From positions 1 through 64,000 of the IMG/VR virus record IMGVR_UViG_3300021511_000003: a stretch of 64,000 nucleotides of DNA, one strand, 5' to 3'. The notes under the pieces were generated by a model. It was not told where the DNA came from and ran no database searches. It worked only from the letters and a program-made list of their open reading frames with translations. The translations under genes were made by a program, and so were the position numbers. Shown in pieces: positions 43,387 through 52,111 of this stretch (within the stretch, counting starts at the first letter, position 1; each line of letters opens with the position of its first letter). Origin of the DNA: a virus.

Positions 43387-45958
43387 TAATCATACTCCTT
43401 TCATCATTTATGAATTCAAATATTGAAGAATTACAGGTATAAGTATGTCCGTGGCAATTTGTCCAACCTCTTTTAGTACCAATTTCATTCTGTATTCTTT
43501 GTGAAATTCTTGGATTTAATATATAATCGAATTTGTAGTTTACAGCAGTATATTTATCCAGTAAAGTATACCTTGGAATTCGTGTATAATATTTCAAGTC
43601 TAATATATTTAACTTATGATTACCGTTTATCTTAAACACAATGCAACCGGCATCGGTTTGATATTCATTCTCACCAACAATAATATCACCAGGTTGAAAT
43701 TTAATTTTTGCAATATCAATGGGGGCATGTGAAATAGTTGCCCATTTTTTATTCGTCATTGAAATTTTCTTGAACTTATTGATTACATCACTGTACCATA
43801 AAGTACAACAATTTGAACATAGTACTAATGGATCAGACCCACCTGTATCTGTTATAAAACCAATGATAATATGTGTATCTTTTTTAAGGAAATGTAAAAT
43901 ACCAGTCTCTTGAGCTTGAATTTTCATCCCTGCTGTAAGGTTGCCATATACATTTGTAATATGCCTGATTTTTCCTGTAAATATTGATCCGGTTGGTCCA
44001 TCAACATACTTTATTTGGTGTAGTATACCTTCCTTATCAGCTAATATAAAATGTATATCTCCTCTCTCTTCATTAAATTTAAATCCTTGAATTATTTTTA
44101 TCGAAAGCATATTTATTGGATTTTCCCAATCAGAAGTAACAACTTTGTCTCCTATAGCAAAGTCAATGTTCATATCATAACTTTCAACTCTGAATTTATC
44201 ATCGTTCAAAATATATTTTTTTATTTCCAATGGTGATGGAATTGCGGCAGATTGATATCTATTATCAATTGCGACACCATTTGGAGTACCAAATGTTGTA
44301 CCTTCCATGGGATCATGTGTATTTCGTCTCGACATTATTAATGTACGACCGACTCTAACAAGTGGCGGTAATGGTTTGATAGTTTCTGTATCAAATATCA
44401 ATGAATTGTGTATTGTTGAATCTATGTTTATTCTAAAATAGTCATTATTTAAGTTATCATCTATACTTCGAAATTGTAGTTTTAATCTATCTGTATGATC
44501 AACATTAAAATCATCATATTTTACCAAATAACCACTGAGTAGGGGGGTTTCATTTGTTGCACCATTTATAAATAAATAAGTTTTATCCTTTGTTAGTTTA
44601 AGACCATTATATACTGGGTTTGATAAATTATAAACTTTCGCTTCTAAATGTTCAAGAATATAGAAACCATCACCAAAACATGCTTCGTGATATCCTTCTT
44701 GATTAAGACGAATATAACCAACCTTCTTATATACAGTATTACCGATACCATTTTTCATTTGAACAATGTCATCCTTTTTAACAATATCACCATTTTTCAA
44801 CGTACCTTCTTTTTCGTATCGAAGTTCTATAGTTTTTTCTTTCAGAAATTTTGAAAATGCTTTTGTGTTTTTATAAATAATCAAACGACCATCTTCTCTT
44901 TCAACTCTGAAATATTTGATACCTCCACTATTTTCAAAACTAATAAGCGAATTGATATAACACATACGTTTATTATTTTTAATAAGGAATGGATCTCCTA
45001 CATGAATATAAAATTTGTTATCCAGAAATACACCCTCTGCAACATCATAGTATAACTTATATTTCTTTTTGGCTCGCTTTGTTGGTTTGGCAACTTTACC
45101 TGTATCCATTTTTGTTGAAAACATTTGAGTGAGGGATTTATATTCAACTTGTTTTGTGGTTTTATTATTATGTCGTTTTATTTCATCAATGGCTTGACCA
45201 AAATTCATTGGAATTTTAATCCAGTCAACATTATAAATAAACATAGGATTTAATTTAGATAAACCCTGCCATTCCATATATGTACTAACACCAGCAACTT
45301 TTTCATATGCATGATAGTTATACATGTAGTCATTATTAAACTCAGCACCCCAGAATACATTAATTGCTTTTTCAACTGCTGCATTCAATGACTCAGATAT
45401 TCCACTTGATTTAGTACCAAAACAAATATACTGACTTTCTGAAATATTTGGTAATGGTATTTTAAGAAGATAATCTGATAATCCTGTTAATCTTGCAACT
45501 CTCAAAAATGCCTGACCACATCGTATATCATAAAAATCATCGATATATAAAATAAAGATAACATATGGGAATGCCAAATTAAATGACGGTACTTCATCAA
45601 TGTTGGTTGTAAAATTTTCACTATAATCATATTTTTCAAGTCTACCACTACGTTTTAGTATATTAGTTTCACGTTGAAAATTTAAATCGATTTTAATTGT
45701 TCTAAACGCTGGTGGTTCTTCAATAGCAATGATATACCCACCTTGTACTCTTTCCATAAATCTACAATTTGGTGGTAAAACATTCATTGATTGATCGTTT
45801 ATAGTAAGTGCAATACGTTTAAGATAATCTATAGTAAGAAGGGATTTCTTATGAATAACTGGTAATGAATCATTATTTAATATTGAATCCTTGTATTCAG
45901 ATCTATATAAATTCGTATACTTTGAGTTTATTCTTATTTCATTTTTTAAATTCATCAT
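43379..45958 (-). CDS. Large cluster protein with a PRTRC-B/E2-like region
   Basis: The product is 859 residues. Around residues 130-210, IPLPNISESQYICFG is followed by INVFWGAEFNND, which looks like the PRTRC protein B or bacterial E2-like pattern with the conserved cysteine C179 after a PN motif. An upstream GGYIIAIEEPPAFRTI region is conserved in style with phage JAB-linked proteins. The remaining 600 residues contain many beta strands and a CSNCC site near 740, unassigned. It heads the cluster. E2-like activity is an inference. Confidence 0.55.
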   Translation of the reverse strand: MMNLKNEIRINSKYTNLYRSEYKDSILNNDSLPVIHKKSLLTIDYLKRIALTINDQSMNVLPPNCRFMERVQGGYIIAIEEPPAFRTIKIDLNFQRETNILKRSGRLEKYDYSENFTTNIDEVPSFNLAFPYVIFILYIDDFYDIRCGQAFLRVARLTGLSDYLLKIPLPNISESQYICFGTKSSGISESLNAAVEKAINVFWGAEFNNDYMYNYHAYEKVAGVSTYMEWQGLSKLNPMFIYNVDWIKIPMNFGQAIDEIKRHNNKTTKQVEYKSLTQMFSTKMDTGKVAKPTKRAKKKYKLYYDVAEGVFLDNKFYIHVGDPFLIKNNKRMCYINSLISFENSGGIKYFRVEREDGRLIIYKNTKAFSKFLKEKTIELRYEKEGTLKNGDIVKKDDIVQMKNGIGNTVYKKVGYIRLNQEGYHEACFGDGFYILEHLEAKVYNLSNPVYNGLKLTKDKTYLFINGATNETPLLSGYLVKYDDFNVDHTDRLKLQFRSIDDNLNNDYFRINIDSTIHNSLIFDTETIKPLPPLVRVGRTLIMSRRNTHDPMEGTTFGTPNGVAIDNRYQSAAIPSPLEIKKYILNDDKFRVESYDMNIDFAIGDKVVTSDWENPINMLSIKIIQGFKFNEERGDIHFILADKEGILHQIKYVDGPTGSIFTGKIRHITNVYGNLTAGMKIQAQETGILHFLKKDTHIIIGFITDTGGSDPLVLCSNCCTLWYSDVINKFKKISMTNKKWATISHAPIDIAKIKFQPGDIIVGENEYQTDAGCIVFKINGNHKLNILDLKYYTRIPRYTLLDKYTAVNYKFDYILNPRISQRIQNEIGTKRGWTNCHGHTYTCNSSIFEFINDERSMINV

Positions 45959-45963
45959 AACAT

Positions 45964-46344
45964 TTATTCACCTCGTAGAAATTTATATCGTTTGGCATAT
46001 TCAGTTAATATCATTTCAGGTCTATTATCATTGATTGACCATACTCTTTGCCTCTTTATTGAGAGAGTTTTTGATTCTCTAAAAATATATTCTTTTCTAG
46101 ATGTTACAAATAATACAGCTAACCAAACATCTTCACTTTCACGTTCTAATGAAAGAAAAGCAATTTCATTTGTTATTCTTCCAGGAACTTCCAGTGTAAG
46201 AAATAGATTTGGTCCCTTTGGAATTATTTCAGTATGTATAATATTTTCTTCTTCTTCTTCAGAAATCATATCACATAATTGTCTTATTTCATCAATATTA
46301 TTATCACCTTTGATTTCTGAAAGTAATTTATTTAAAATTCCCAT
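45964..46344 (-). CDS. Hypothetical protein
   Basis: The product is 126 residues with an acidic helical start (SEEEEENII) and a beta-rich remainder. The ribosome binding site is AAAGGAG before the ATG. It lies directly upstream of the 859-residue cluster gene and may belong to its operon. No family was recognised. Confidence 0.55.
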   Translation of the reverse strand: MGILNKLLSEIKGDNNIDEIRQLCDMISEEEEENIIHTEIIPKGPNLFLTLEVPGRITNEIAFLSLERESEDVWLAVLFVTSRKEYIFRESKTLSIKRQRVWSINDNRPEMILTEYAKRYKFLRGE

Positions 46345-46366
46345 TTAGTATCTCCTTTATTAAGAT

Positions 46367-46717
46367 TTACTTGTAAGGTGTTCTTGGCGGTTTGGATTTT
46401 TTTGTGTAGTATCTCATTGTTTTAGTATCCATCCATTCAACTCCATCAAACGGAACAGAACGCCACGCTTTTTTATCTAGATCATAAACATGCATTATTT
46501 TATTTTTTTGAATCAAACTAAGTATATTTTGAATATTAACACCTTTTGGGTGATCCTTCTTTGGAATTTTTGTAAAATCCAATGTACATCTCATAATACG
46601 ATTAGTTTTATCTTTTTTTTCAAACTTGATAACAACTTCTTTTTCATCATAAACTTTTTTCCAAAATGTGATCGCACTCATAATTACATTGCTATCTAAA
46701 GGTTTTTGATCTACCAT
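46367..46717 (-). CDS. SH3-fold (DUF2693/WYL-like) small protein
   Basis: The product is 116 residues. MRCTLDFTKIPKKDHPKGVN, then NKIMHVYDLDKKAWRSVPFD and VEWMD form the pattern of the small SH3 beta-barrel family found in T4-type phages. The function is unknown; nucleic acid or protein binding is usual for the fold. It lies four bases downstream of the second radical SAM gene. Confidence 0.65.
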   Translation of the reverse strand: MVDQKPLDSNVIMSAITFWKKVYDEKEVVIKFEKKDKTNRIMRCTLDFTKIPKKDHPKGVNIQNILSLIQKNKIMHVYDLDKKAWRSVPFDGVEWMDTKTMRYYTKKSKPPRTPYK

Positions 46718-46720
46718 AAT

Positions 46721-47767
46721 TTATTCTCCCCGTTTATCAGAGTGTACTAACGTATTTACTCCTTCTTCTGTTTCATCAAGATATTGACTCATCATCAAGC
46801 ATGAATGATTACAGGATTTACAATAATATTGCTTGTCTGACACTATTGCATTGAATACATACGCAGATATAAGATGTGGATCTGTTTTATCAAACAACTG
46901 TGTTACATTCAATTCTGGACTCGAAACACCCTTGATTCTCAAACATAATCTAATTGTTCCATCTGCATCAATTGAAATATTATGCAAACCTTGTTCCAAT
47001 TTGCAATCATAATTTGTTGGTAATGTATTAAACATTTTTGGGATTAAAATGTCTTTCATATGAACATATAAAGATAGATTGTTTACAATATTAACCAACT
47101 CCTCTGCTAATCTGAATGTTGGTTGAACTAATGTTTTTATATCCCAAACATTTGAAAAGTCGTAAAATGGACTTTTTGCAATATCAACAAATGTAATATC
47201 GCTATATATGTTATTCATACTCAACTGTTCTACGAGTTTATACAATAGATGTTGATTATGATTCATAACTGTTATTTCAGCCACAACATCCTTAACTTTA
47301 CCTGCTTCCTGAATCTCCTTCAATCTTTTGAGACCTTCAATGCTTTTCATTACTCGATCTTCATCTGCACCGATTTCATTAAAGATTGGATCCACTGAAC
47401 TCGTAAAACCTTCTATATGATCAACCTTATCAAATAACTTTTTGATTAATGGTTGAATTGTTGGGGTGTTGTTCGTAATAATGGTATAGTAGATTTCATT
47501 GTCATTACAATAATTTATAATATCAGGTAGATCAGGTCTTAATAATGGTTCACCACCATAAAATATATGAAACACATCTGGATTGTGAACCTTAAATGCT
47601 GCAAGGGTTTTAATAACAACTTCTGTTGGCATTTCATTTTTGATATAATGTTTCATATCAGGATATAGATATGGTTTTCCATTATAGTTTCTCACAATAG
47701 CACAATATTCACATTCAAGATTACATTTTCTTGTGAGAAGCCAATTTACAATTCTTACTTGACTCAT
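46721..47767 (-). CDS. Radical SAM protein with SPASM-like C-terminus
   Basis: The product is 348 residues. CNLECEYC at residues 14-21 is the CX3CX2C cluster motif, FYGGEPLLRPD at about 70 is the conserved GGEP motif, and the end has NYDCKLEQG, GTIRLCLRIKG and CKSCNHSCLM, a SPASM-like set of cysteines that binds an auxiliary 4Fe-4S cluster. SPASM enzymes usually modify peptides or proteins. It directly follows the second TNSSS-motif gene, two bases apart, repeating the arrangement at 5516-7016 with the order reversed. Confidence 0.9.
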   Translation of the reverse strand: MSQVRIVNWLLTRKCNLECEYCAIVRNYNGKPYLYPDMKHYIKNEMPTEVVIKTLAAFKVHNPDVFHIFYGGEPLLRPDLPDIINYCNDNEIYYTIITNNTPTIQPLIKKLFDKVDHIEGFTSSVDPIFNEIGADEDRVMKSIEGLKRLKEIQEAGKVKDVVAEITVMNHNQHLLYKLVEQLSMNNIYSDITFVDIAKSPFYDFSNVWDIKTLVQPTFRLAEELVNIVNNLSLYVHMKDILIPKMFNTLPTNYDCKLEQGLHNISIDADGTIRLCLRIKGVSSPELNVTQLFDKTDPHLISAYVFNAIVSDKQYYCKSCNHSCLMMSQYLDETEEGVNTLVHSDKRGE

Positions 47768-47768
47768 A

Positions 47769-48149
47769 TTATTCTCCAGTTATACTTAATGTTTGACCAC
47801 CACGTTCTTCAATTAAATCAAGGAGTTTTTCATGCCTTTCATGATTGTGTCTATTCATGACCACATAGATAGCATATAATCCTCTATCCAATGCTATACA
47901 TGAAATATCATAACAATGTTTATCCATCTGACTAAATACAGAAGGAGTATTCCTTGCTTTTGATATCCAATCGTTTTTGCCTTTTTCTGTAAAATGAATA
48001 AGACTTTTTTTATTTTTGAAACATCTAAATGTTTCACCCCAATATAACTTGAGATGTTTTTCAATATATTTTCTCAAAATTTTATTGGGGGCCTCAAAAA
48101 CATACATAGTAGATGAACTGTTTGTGTTAAAGTCTTGTTTGATTTTCAT
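47769..48149 (-). CDS. TNSSS-motif protein next to a radical SAM gene
   Basis: The product is 126 residues and starts MKIKQDFNTNSSSTMYVFEA, the same N-terminal motif as at 6016 and 51944. The rest differs from both. Its last bases abut the radical SAM gene start, so both are on one message. The recurrence of the N-terminus with unrelated remainders suggests a leader recognised by the enzyme. No known family can be given for the C-terminal part. Confidence 0.75.
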   Translation of the reverse strand: MKIKQDFNTNSSSTMYVFEAPNKILRKYIEKHLKLYWGETFRCFKNKKSLIHFTEKGKNDWISKARNTPSVFSQMDKHCYDISCIALDRGLYAIYVVMNRHNHERHEKLLDLIEERGGQTLSITGE

Positions 48150-48156
48150 AATATGC

Positions 48157-50367
48157 CTAATGAAGTGTTAATGTTTCATCAGCTTCCAATTGATCTTCAT
48201 GACGATGAGAAATCAATACTATTGATTTACCAAACTTCAAGTTTGATAACACTTTAGATACATAACCAATATTTTCTTCATCAAGACTATCAAAAATTTC
48301 ATCAAATAGTAATATATTTATTGATACATCTTGAATAGTCTCTTGTAAATTACCAAGAGTTAAAATAGTAGCAATATCAATAATTCGTGTTTGACCGCCT
48401 GATAATTGAATTCTTGAATTTGCTCGAGTATGTGTATCAACAACATTCACTGATATTTTATCTCTGAACTCGCCAGCTTTGGTTGATGCTAGTGTATCAA
48501 ATGACACAATATATCGCCCGTTTGTAAACTTATCTAAATAATAAGCTACCTTTTCATTCATAAATGGTATTGCTTCATCAATTAACATTGATGGGATACC
48601 CGAAGATGAGAAAGCTGTTTTCCAAAATTCAAGTATTTCACATTTTCTAATCAGTTTTAATTGTTTACTTTTAAAGTTTGTCGACTCTTTTTCAAGATCA
48701 ACTACTCGTTTATGATATAATATAAGTTGTGTTTTATCATATTTAACTTTTTCTTTTTCCGTTATTTGCATTTTTTCTTGACTTATATTATTTTTCAGAG
48801 TTTCGATTTTTGTATGTATATCATTCATTTCTTTAATTACTGCTTCTTGATCTTTTTTCTTTTTTTGCAATAATATTTTGGTTGATTCAAGCTCATGTGT
48901 TGATTTTTGTATTGCAGTTTCTTTTTGTTCTTTCTCATTTGATACTAACTTATTAACTTTATTAATTGTATTAGTTAATCTAAGATCCAATTGTTGTAAT
49001 TCAATTTTTTCTTTTGATATTAATTCATTATTTTCGTTTATAAGTCTATCAACACACAAGTTTAAGTCATCTGTCTCTTTAATTATTTTACTATTTAAAT
49101 CATTCATTTTTTCTTTTAATGTAATTATTAATTTATTTGCTACATCAATATTTATATTGAACTTATTAACTTTTTGTTGAAGTATATCAATTGTTTGATC
49201 AGATACTTTTTGTTCACATAAAGGGCATTCAGCAACACCAGCTTCAATTACATTTGTTTGAATTTCATTTATTCTTTCTTTCCAATTATTAATATCAGAA
49301 TAATTATTGTTAATTTTTAATTCAAGTTTATGCTTTCGAGCCTGACTTGTTGTAATAAGATCATTTCTTATTTCTTTTAATTCTGCTTTTTCTTTTATTA
49401 TACGATCATATTCGACTCTGAATTTAGATTTGATTTTTGTCTTTGCATCATCTACAGCACTTTTTAACTCAAGCATTTTACTTATTTTTCGTTGATCAAT
49501 TAATTTGAGCTCATTATAAAGTTCTGTTTGAAATGTTTTTATATGTGAATCAATATCTGCAAGTTCTGACACAGTATTTTCAATATCAGTATCTTCTTTT
49601 TCAAAATTTTTAAATGTTTCTTGCCATTTTTCTAACAGATGTTGATTTACTTCAATTGATTTTTTAAGTTCTGCTATAGCAGTTTCTTTTTCTGTTTTAT
49701 ATTTTTTCTCTACTGCTAATAGGATCTTAATTTGTTGGTTTGCATCTTTATTAAGTTCATCATTAATCGCCAGTTGCTTCTCAATCGCAGAGAGTTTCTC
49801 ATTAACTATTTTTAAGCGTTTGTCAACTTCTTTGTAATAAATTTGATATAATTCTAATGCTAATAGTTCTCTAAAGATTAATTTCTTATCAGAGTCAATT
49901 AAATCTGTAAAGAAGTCTTTCACCTTTTGTCCAAACATTAATGTGTTCACAAATGCTCGTTTTGAACAAATTAACCGTACAATTTCAGGGAGTACTTCTC
50001 TATGACCTTGTTTAATATCAACATTGTTTTTATTCAGAATAACTGTATTACCGAGTCTGGTATATTTTTGATATCGAGTTATTAAATAATTATCTGAGTC
50101 AATTTTAAACTTAACCCATGTCTTACAATCTTTACCTGTAATATTATTTACAACATCATCACCTTTTGCTCCACGACTTGTAACTCCATATAATGTATAT
50201 GGTATTGCATCAAGACACATTGTTTTACCAACCCCATTTGGGCCAGTCATCAAAACCATAGTGTTATTTTTAAATTGTAATATCATCGGGTCAAGATATG
50301 GACCAAAATTTTCCATTCCTACTTCTTCAAAATCAATATGTCTCATATCACACCTCACAATTTTCAA
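48157..50367 (-). CDS. Recombination nuclease ATPase subunit (gp46/SbcC-like)
   Basis: The product is 736 residues. The Walker A motif MTGPNGVGKT lies near residue 35. A long coiled coil is broken by the zinc hook CPLC at about 380. The ABC signature LSGGQTR and Walker B NILLFDEIFDSLDEEN lie near the C-terminus, followed by the LISHRHE H-loop. With gp47 it forms the Rad50/Mre11-type complex that resects DNA ends for recombination-dependent replication. Its start overlaps the gp47 stop. Confidence 0.95.
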   Translation of the reverse strand: MKIVRCDMRHIDFEEVGMENFGPYLDPMILQFKNNTMVLMTGPNGVGKTMCLDAIPYTLYGVTSRGAKGDDVVNNITGKDCKTWVKFKIDSDNYLITRYQKYTRLGNTVILNKNNVDIKQGHREVLPEIVRLICSKRAFVNTLMFGQKVKDFFTDLIDSDKKLIFRELLALELYQIYYKEVDKRLKIVNEKLSAIEKQLAINDELNKDANQQIKILLAVEKKYKTEKETAIAELKKSIEVNQHLLEKWQETFKNFEKEDTDIENTVSELADIDSHIKTFQTELYNELKLIDQRKISKMLELKSAVDDAKTKIKSKFRVEYDRIIKEKAELKEIRNDLITTSQARKHKLELKINNNYSDINNWKERINEIQTNVIEAGVAECPLCEQKVSDQTIDILQQKVNKFNINIDVANKLIITLKEKMNDLNSKIIKETDDLNLCVDRLINENNELISKEKIELQQLDLRLTNTINKVNKLVSNEKEQKETAIQKSTHELESTKILLQKKKKDQEAVIKEMNDIHTKIETLKNNISQEKMQITEKEKVKYDKTQLILYHKRVVDLEKESTNFKSKQLKLIRKCEILEFWKTAFSSSGIPSMLIDEAIPFMNEKVAYYLDKFTNGRYIVSFDTLASTKAGEFRDKISVNVVDTHTRANSRIQLSGGQTRIIDIATILTLGNLQETIQDVSINILLFDEIFDSLDEENIGYVSKVLSNLKFGKSIVLISHRHEDQLEADETLTLH

Positions 50368-51376
50368 TTATATCAAATACTTCTTGTTCATATTCAATTT
50401 TAAAATTATCCGGGATTTCTTTGATTTCAAGATAACGTTTTATTCTATCTTGTTGAGACATTGTACTTGTTATGCCTCTATCGGTTATATCAGTTTCTGT
50501 TTTATCAATAATATTAAATTTTCCTTTGAATGGAGTTGTATCAACACGATCATCCAAAATAACTTTTACATGATGCCCATTTTCTTTTGCTTCTTGAGCA
50601 GATTTTAATGCATCATTTGTATTGTCGCTTCTTACATGAATTTCAATATGTTTTTTATACTGTGTTAATGGGATTGATTCAACATCAAGAGTATCTGAAT
50701 CAACAATCAAAAATCTTTTTTCTTCACCTTTTTCGCCCCAATCTAATTGAATTAATGAACCAACATAATAAAGAGCAAAACCTTCTTTTATAATTTCTTG
50801 AGGTTTATGATAATGTCCCAGTAATACTAATTTATAGTTTTTTACCAAATCTGCCACGCTAATATCAGATATAATACTCATACCTGAGTTCAAAACTCCT
50901 TCACTTAAACCAAAATGTGAAACAAGAATTTTAGCTTTGTTTTCTTTCACAACTTGTGGTACATTATATGAGTAAGGAACAAATAATATATCTTCATCAT
51001 CCATTCTATATGTTGTATTATGAGGAATCCAGTTAACACCTGGTATTGAATTAATAGATTTTAATGCTGAAACAACAGTTTGACCCTTACCAGATAAATC
51101 ATGATTTCCATCAATTACATAAAAGTTAATAAATTTACCATAGTGAGTAAGATACTCAATTATAAGATCTTGGGCAATTGCATAAATTATCGACTTTCCA
51201 TGAAGTATATCACCACCAATAATAATAGTTGAAATATCATGACTAATAGAATAGTCTACAACTTCGTGTAAAGCTAATTTAATACTATGCAATCGTTCAG
51301 GAAGATTTGATGCATATTCAATTTTATCTTGAGCATATCTCGAAAGATGTATATCTGCAATATATGCAAATTTCAT
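50348..51376 (-). CDS. Recombination nuclease subunit (gp47/SbcD-like)
   Basis: The product is 342 residues. The calcineurin-type phosphoesterase motifs are in order: YIADIHLS, GGDILHG, DGNHDLSGKG, SHFGLSEG and LLGHYHKP. These bind the two metal ions of Mre11/SbcD nucleases. It overlaps the gp46 gene downstream and begins at the end of the pseudopilin gene. It acts with gp46 on DNA ends. Confidence 0.95.
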   Translation of the reverse strand: MKFAYIADIHLSRYAQDKIEYASNLPERLHSIKLALHEVVDYSISHDISTIIIGGDILHGKSIIYAIAQDLIIEYLTHYGKFINFYVIDGNHDLSGKGQTVVSALKSINSIPGVNWIPHNTTYRMDDEDILFVPYSYNVPQVVKENKAKILVSHFGLSEGVLNSGMSIISDISVADLVKNYKLVLLGHYHKPQEIIKEGFALYYVGSLIQLDWGEKGEEKRFLIVDSDTLDVESIPLTQYKKHIEIHVRSDNTNDALKSAQEAKENGHHVKVILDDRVDTTPFKGKFNIIDKTETDITDRGITSTMSQQDRIKRYLEIKEIPDNFKIEYEQEVFDIIENCEV

Positions 51377-51636
51377 AATTTCTTATTTACTCCTTTTGTT
51401 TTAAGATTACCTTTATAATTTTTGTCAGTGGGTTGAGTCTGTTCATTTGTATTATTCAATTGTTCTTCTTGTTCTTGAGTTATAACATTTTTCAATAGTG
51501 AACCATCGTTACTCGTAGGCCAAATATTTAAAAGACCTGGAAGTATCAGTGCTGCAAATATAGTAATTAATACGATAACAACTAATACTTCAACCAATGT
51601 AAATCCTTTACAACTTTTCACTTTTTGTATTAACAT
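51373..51636 (-). CDS. Type IV pilin-like (pseudopilin) protein
   Basis: The product is 87 residues. CKGFTLVEVLVVIVLITIFA is the class III signal: a prepilin peptidase site after glycine, then phenylalanine methylation position and Glu5, then a hydrophobic helix. The short remainder is polar, Gln/Asn-rich and lacks a normal pilin globular domain. It lies between the TNSSS-motif gene and gp47, overlapping the latter. Phage-encoded pseudopilins are unusual. It would be processed by a host prepilin peptidase and could enter type IV pili or type II secretion. Confidence 0.8.
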   Translation of the reverse strand: MLIQKVKSCKGFTLVEVLVVIVLITIFAALILPGLLNIWPTSNDGSLLKNVITQEQEEQLNNTNEQTQPTDKNYKGNLKTKGVNKKL

Positions 51637-51662
51637 ATTTATTTTACCTTTTATTGTGTTAA

Positions 51663-51944
51663 TTAATAACTTTCATATTTTATATTGTCTCTATCAACAC
51701 CGATTTCTGATAAAATCCATAACATATCAAAGTTATCCATACTTGTTGAACCTTCAATTGTATCTTTGGTTTCTGTTATCACCCATCCACTATTGGTAGA
51801 TGATCCAATATTATATCGATGATACATTTTAGCATATTCATAATGATGTTTAATTAAAAGTATTTGTAGTTCTGTAATATTAATCTTTTGAATTATAAAA
51901 CTAGCTGATGAACTGTTGGTTACGAAATCTGATTTTATTTTCAT
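51663..51944 (-). CDS. TNSSS-motif protein, third copy
   Basis: The product is 93 residues and starts MKIKSDFVTNSSSASFII, almost identical to the copy at 6016. Unlike the other two it has no adjacent radical SAM gene; the pseudopilin gene follows. The remainder contains a short acidic and Tyr-rich region without known motif. Its ATG overlaps the stop of the zinc-motif gene (ATGA). Confidence 0.75.
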   Translation of the reverse strand: MKIKSDFVTNSSSASFIIQKINITELQILLIKHHYEYAKMYHRYNIGSSTNSGWVITETKDTIEGSTSMDNFDMLWILSEIGVDRDNIKYESY

Positions 51945-52111
51945 TTTTCTACCTCAAAACAATTTATTATACTCATTTCATTATCAGTAGCACATTTAGA
52001 ACATATTGGTGGTCCATTATAAACTGCTTCGTAAATATCACATTTTTCTATATTTTTACACTCAACACACTCAAATTCAATTTGAATAGTTGATGGATTT
52101 ATCATTAACAT
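51941..52111 (-). CDS. Small zinc-motif protein
   Basis: The product is 56 residues and holds CVECKNIEKC and CSKC, a likely single zinc-binding knuckle. The ATG overlaps the helicase stop (TAATG) with AGGTGA upstream, and its stop overlaps the next ATG, so it is embedded in the operon. No family was recognised. Confidence 0.65.
   Translation of the reverse strand: MLMINPSTIQIEFECVECKNIEKCDIYEAVYNGPPICSKCATDNEMSIINCFEVEK

Noticed and set aside
48878-49180. Rightward 100-codon frame rich in Ser, Phe and Leu
   Set aside because: It is antisense to the coiled-coil region of the gp46-like gene and has no ribosome binding site.
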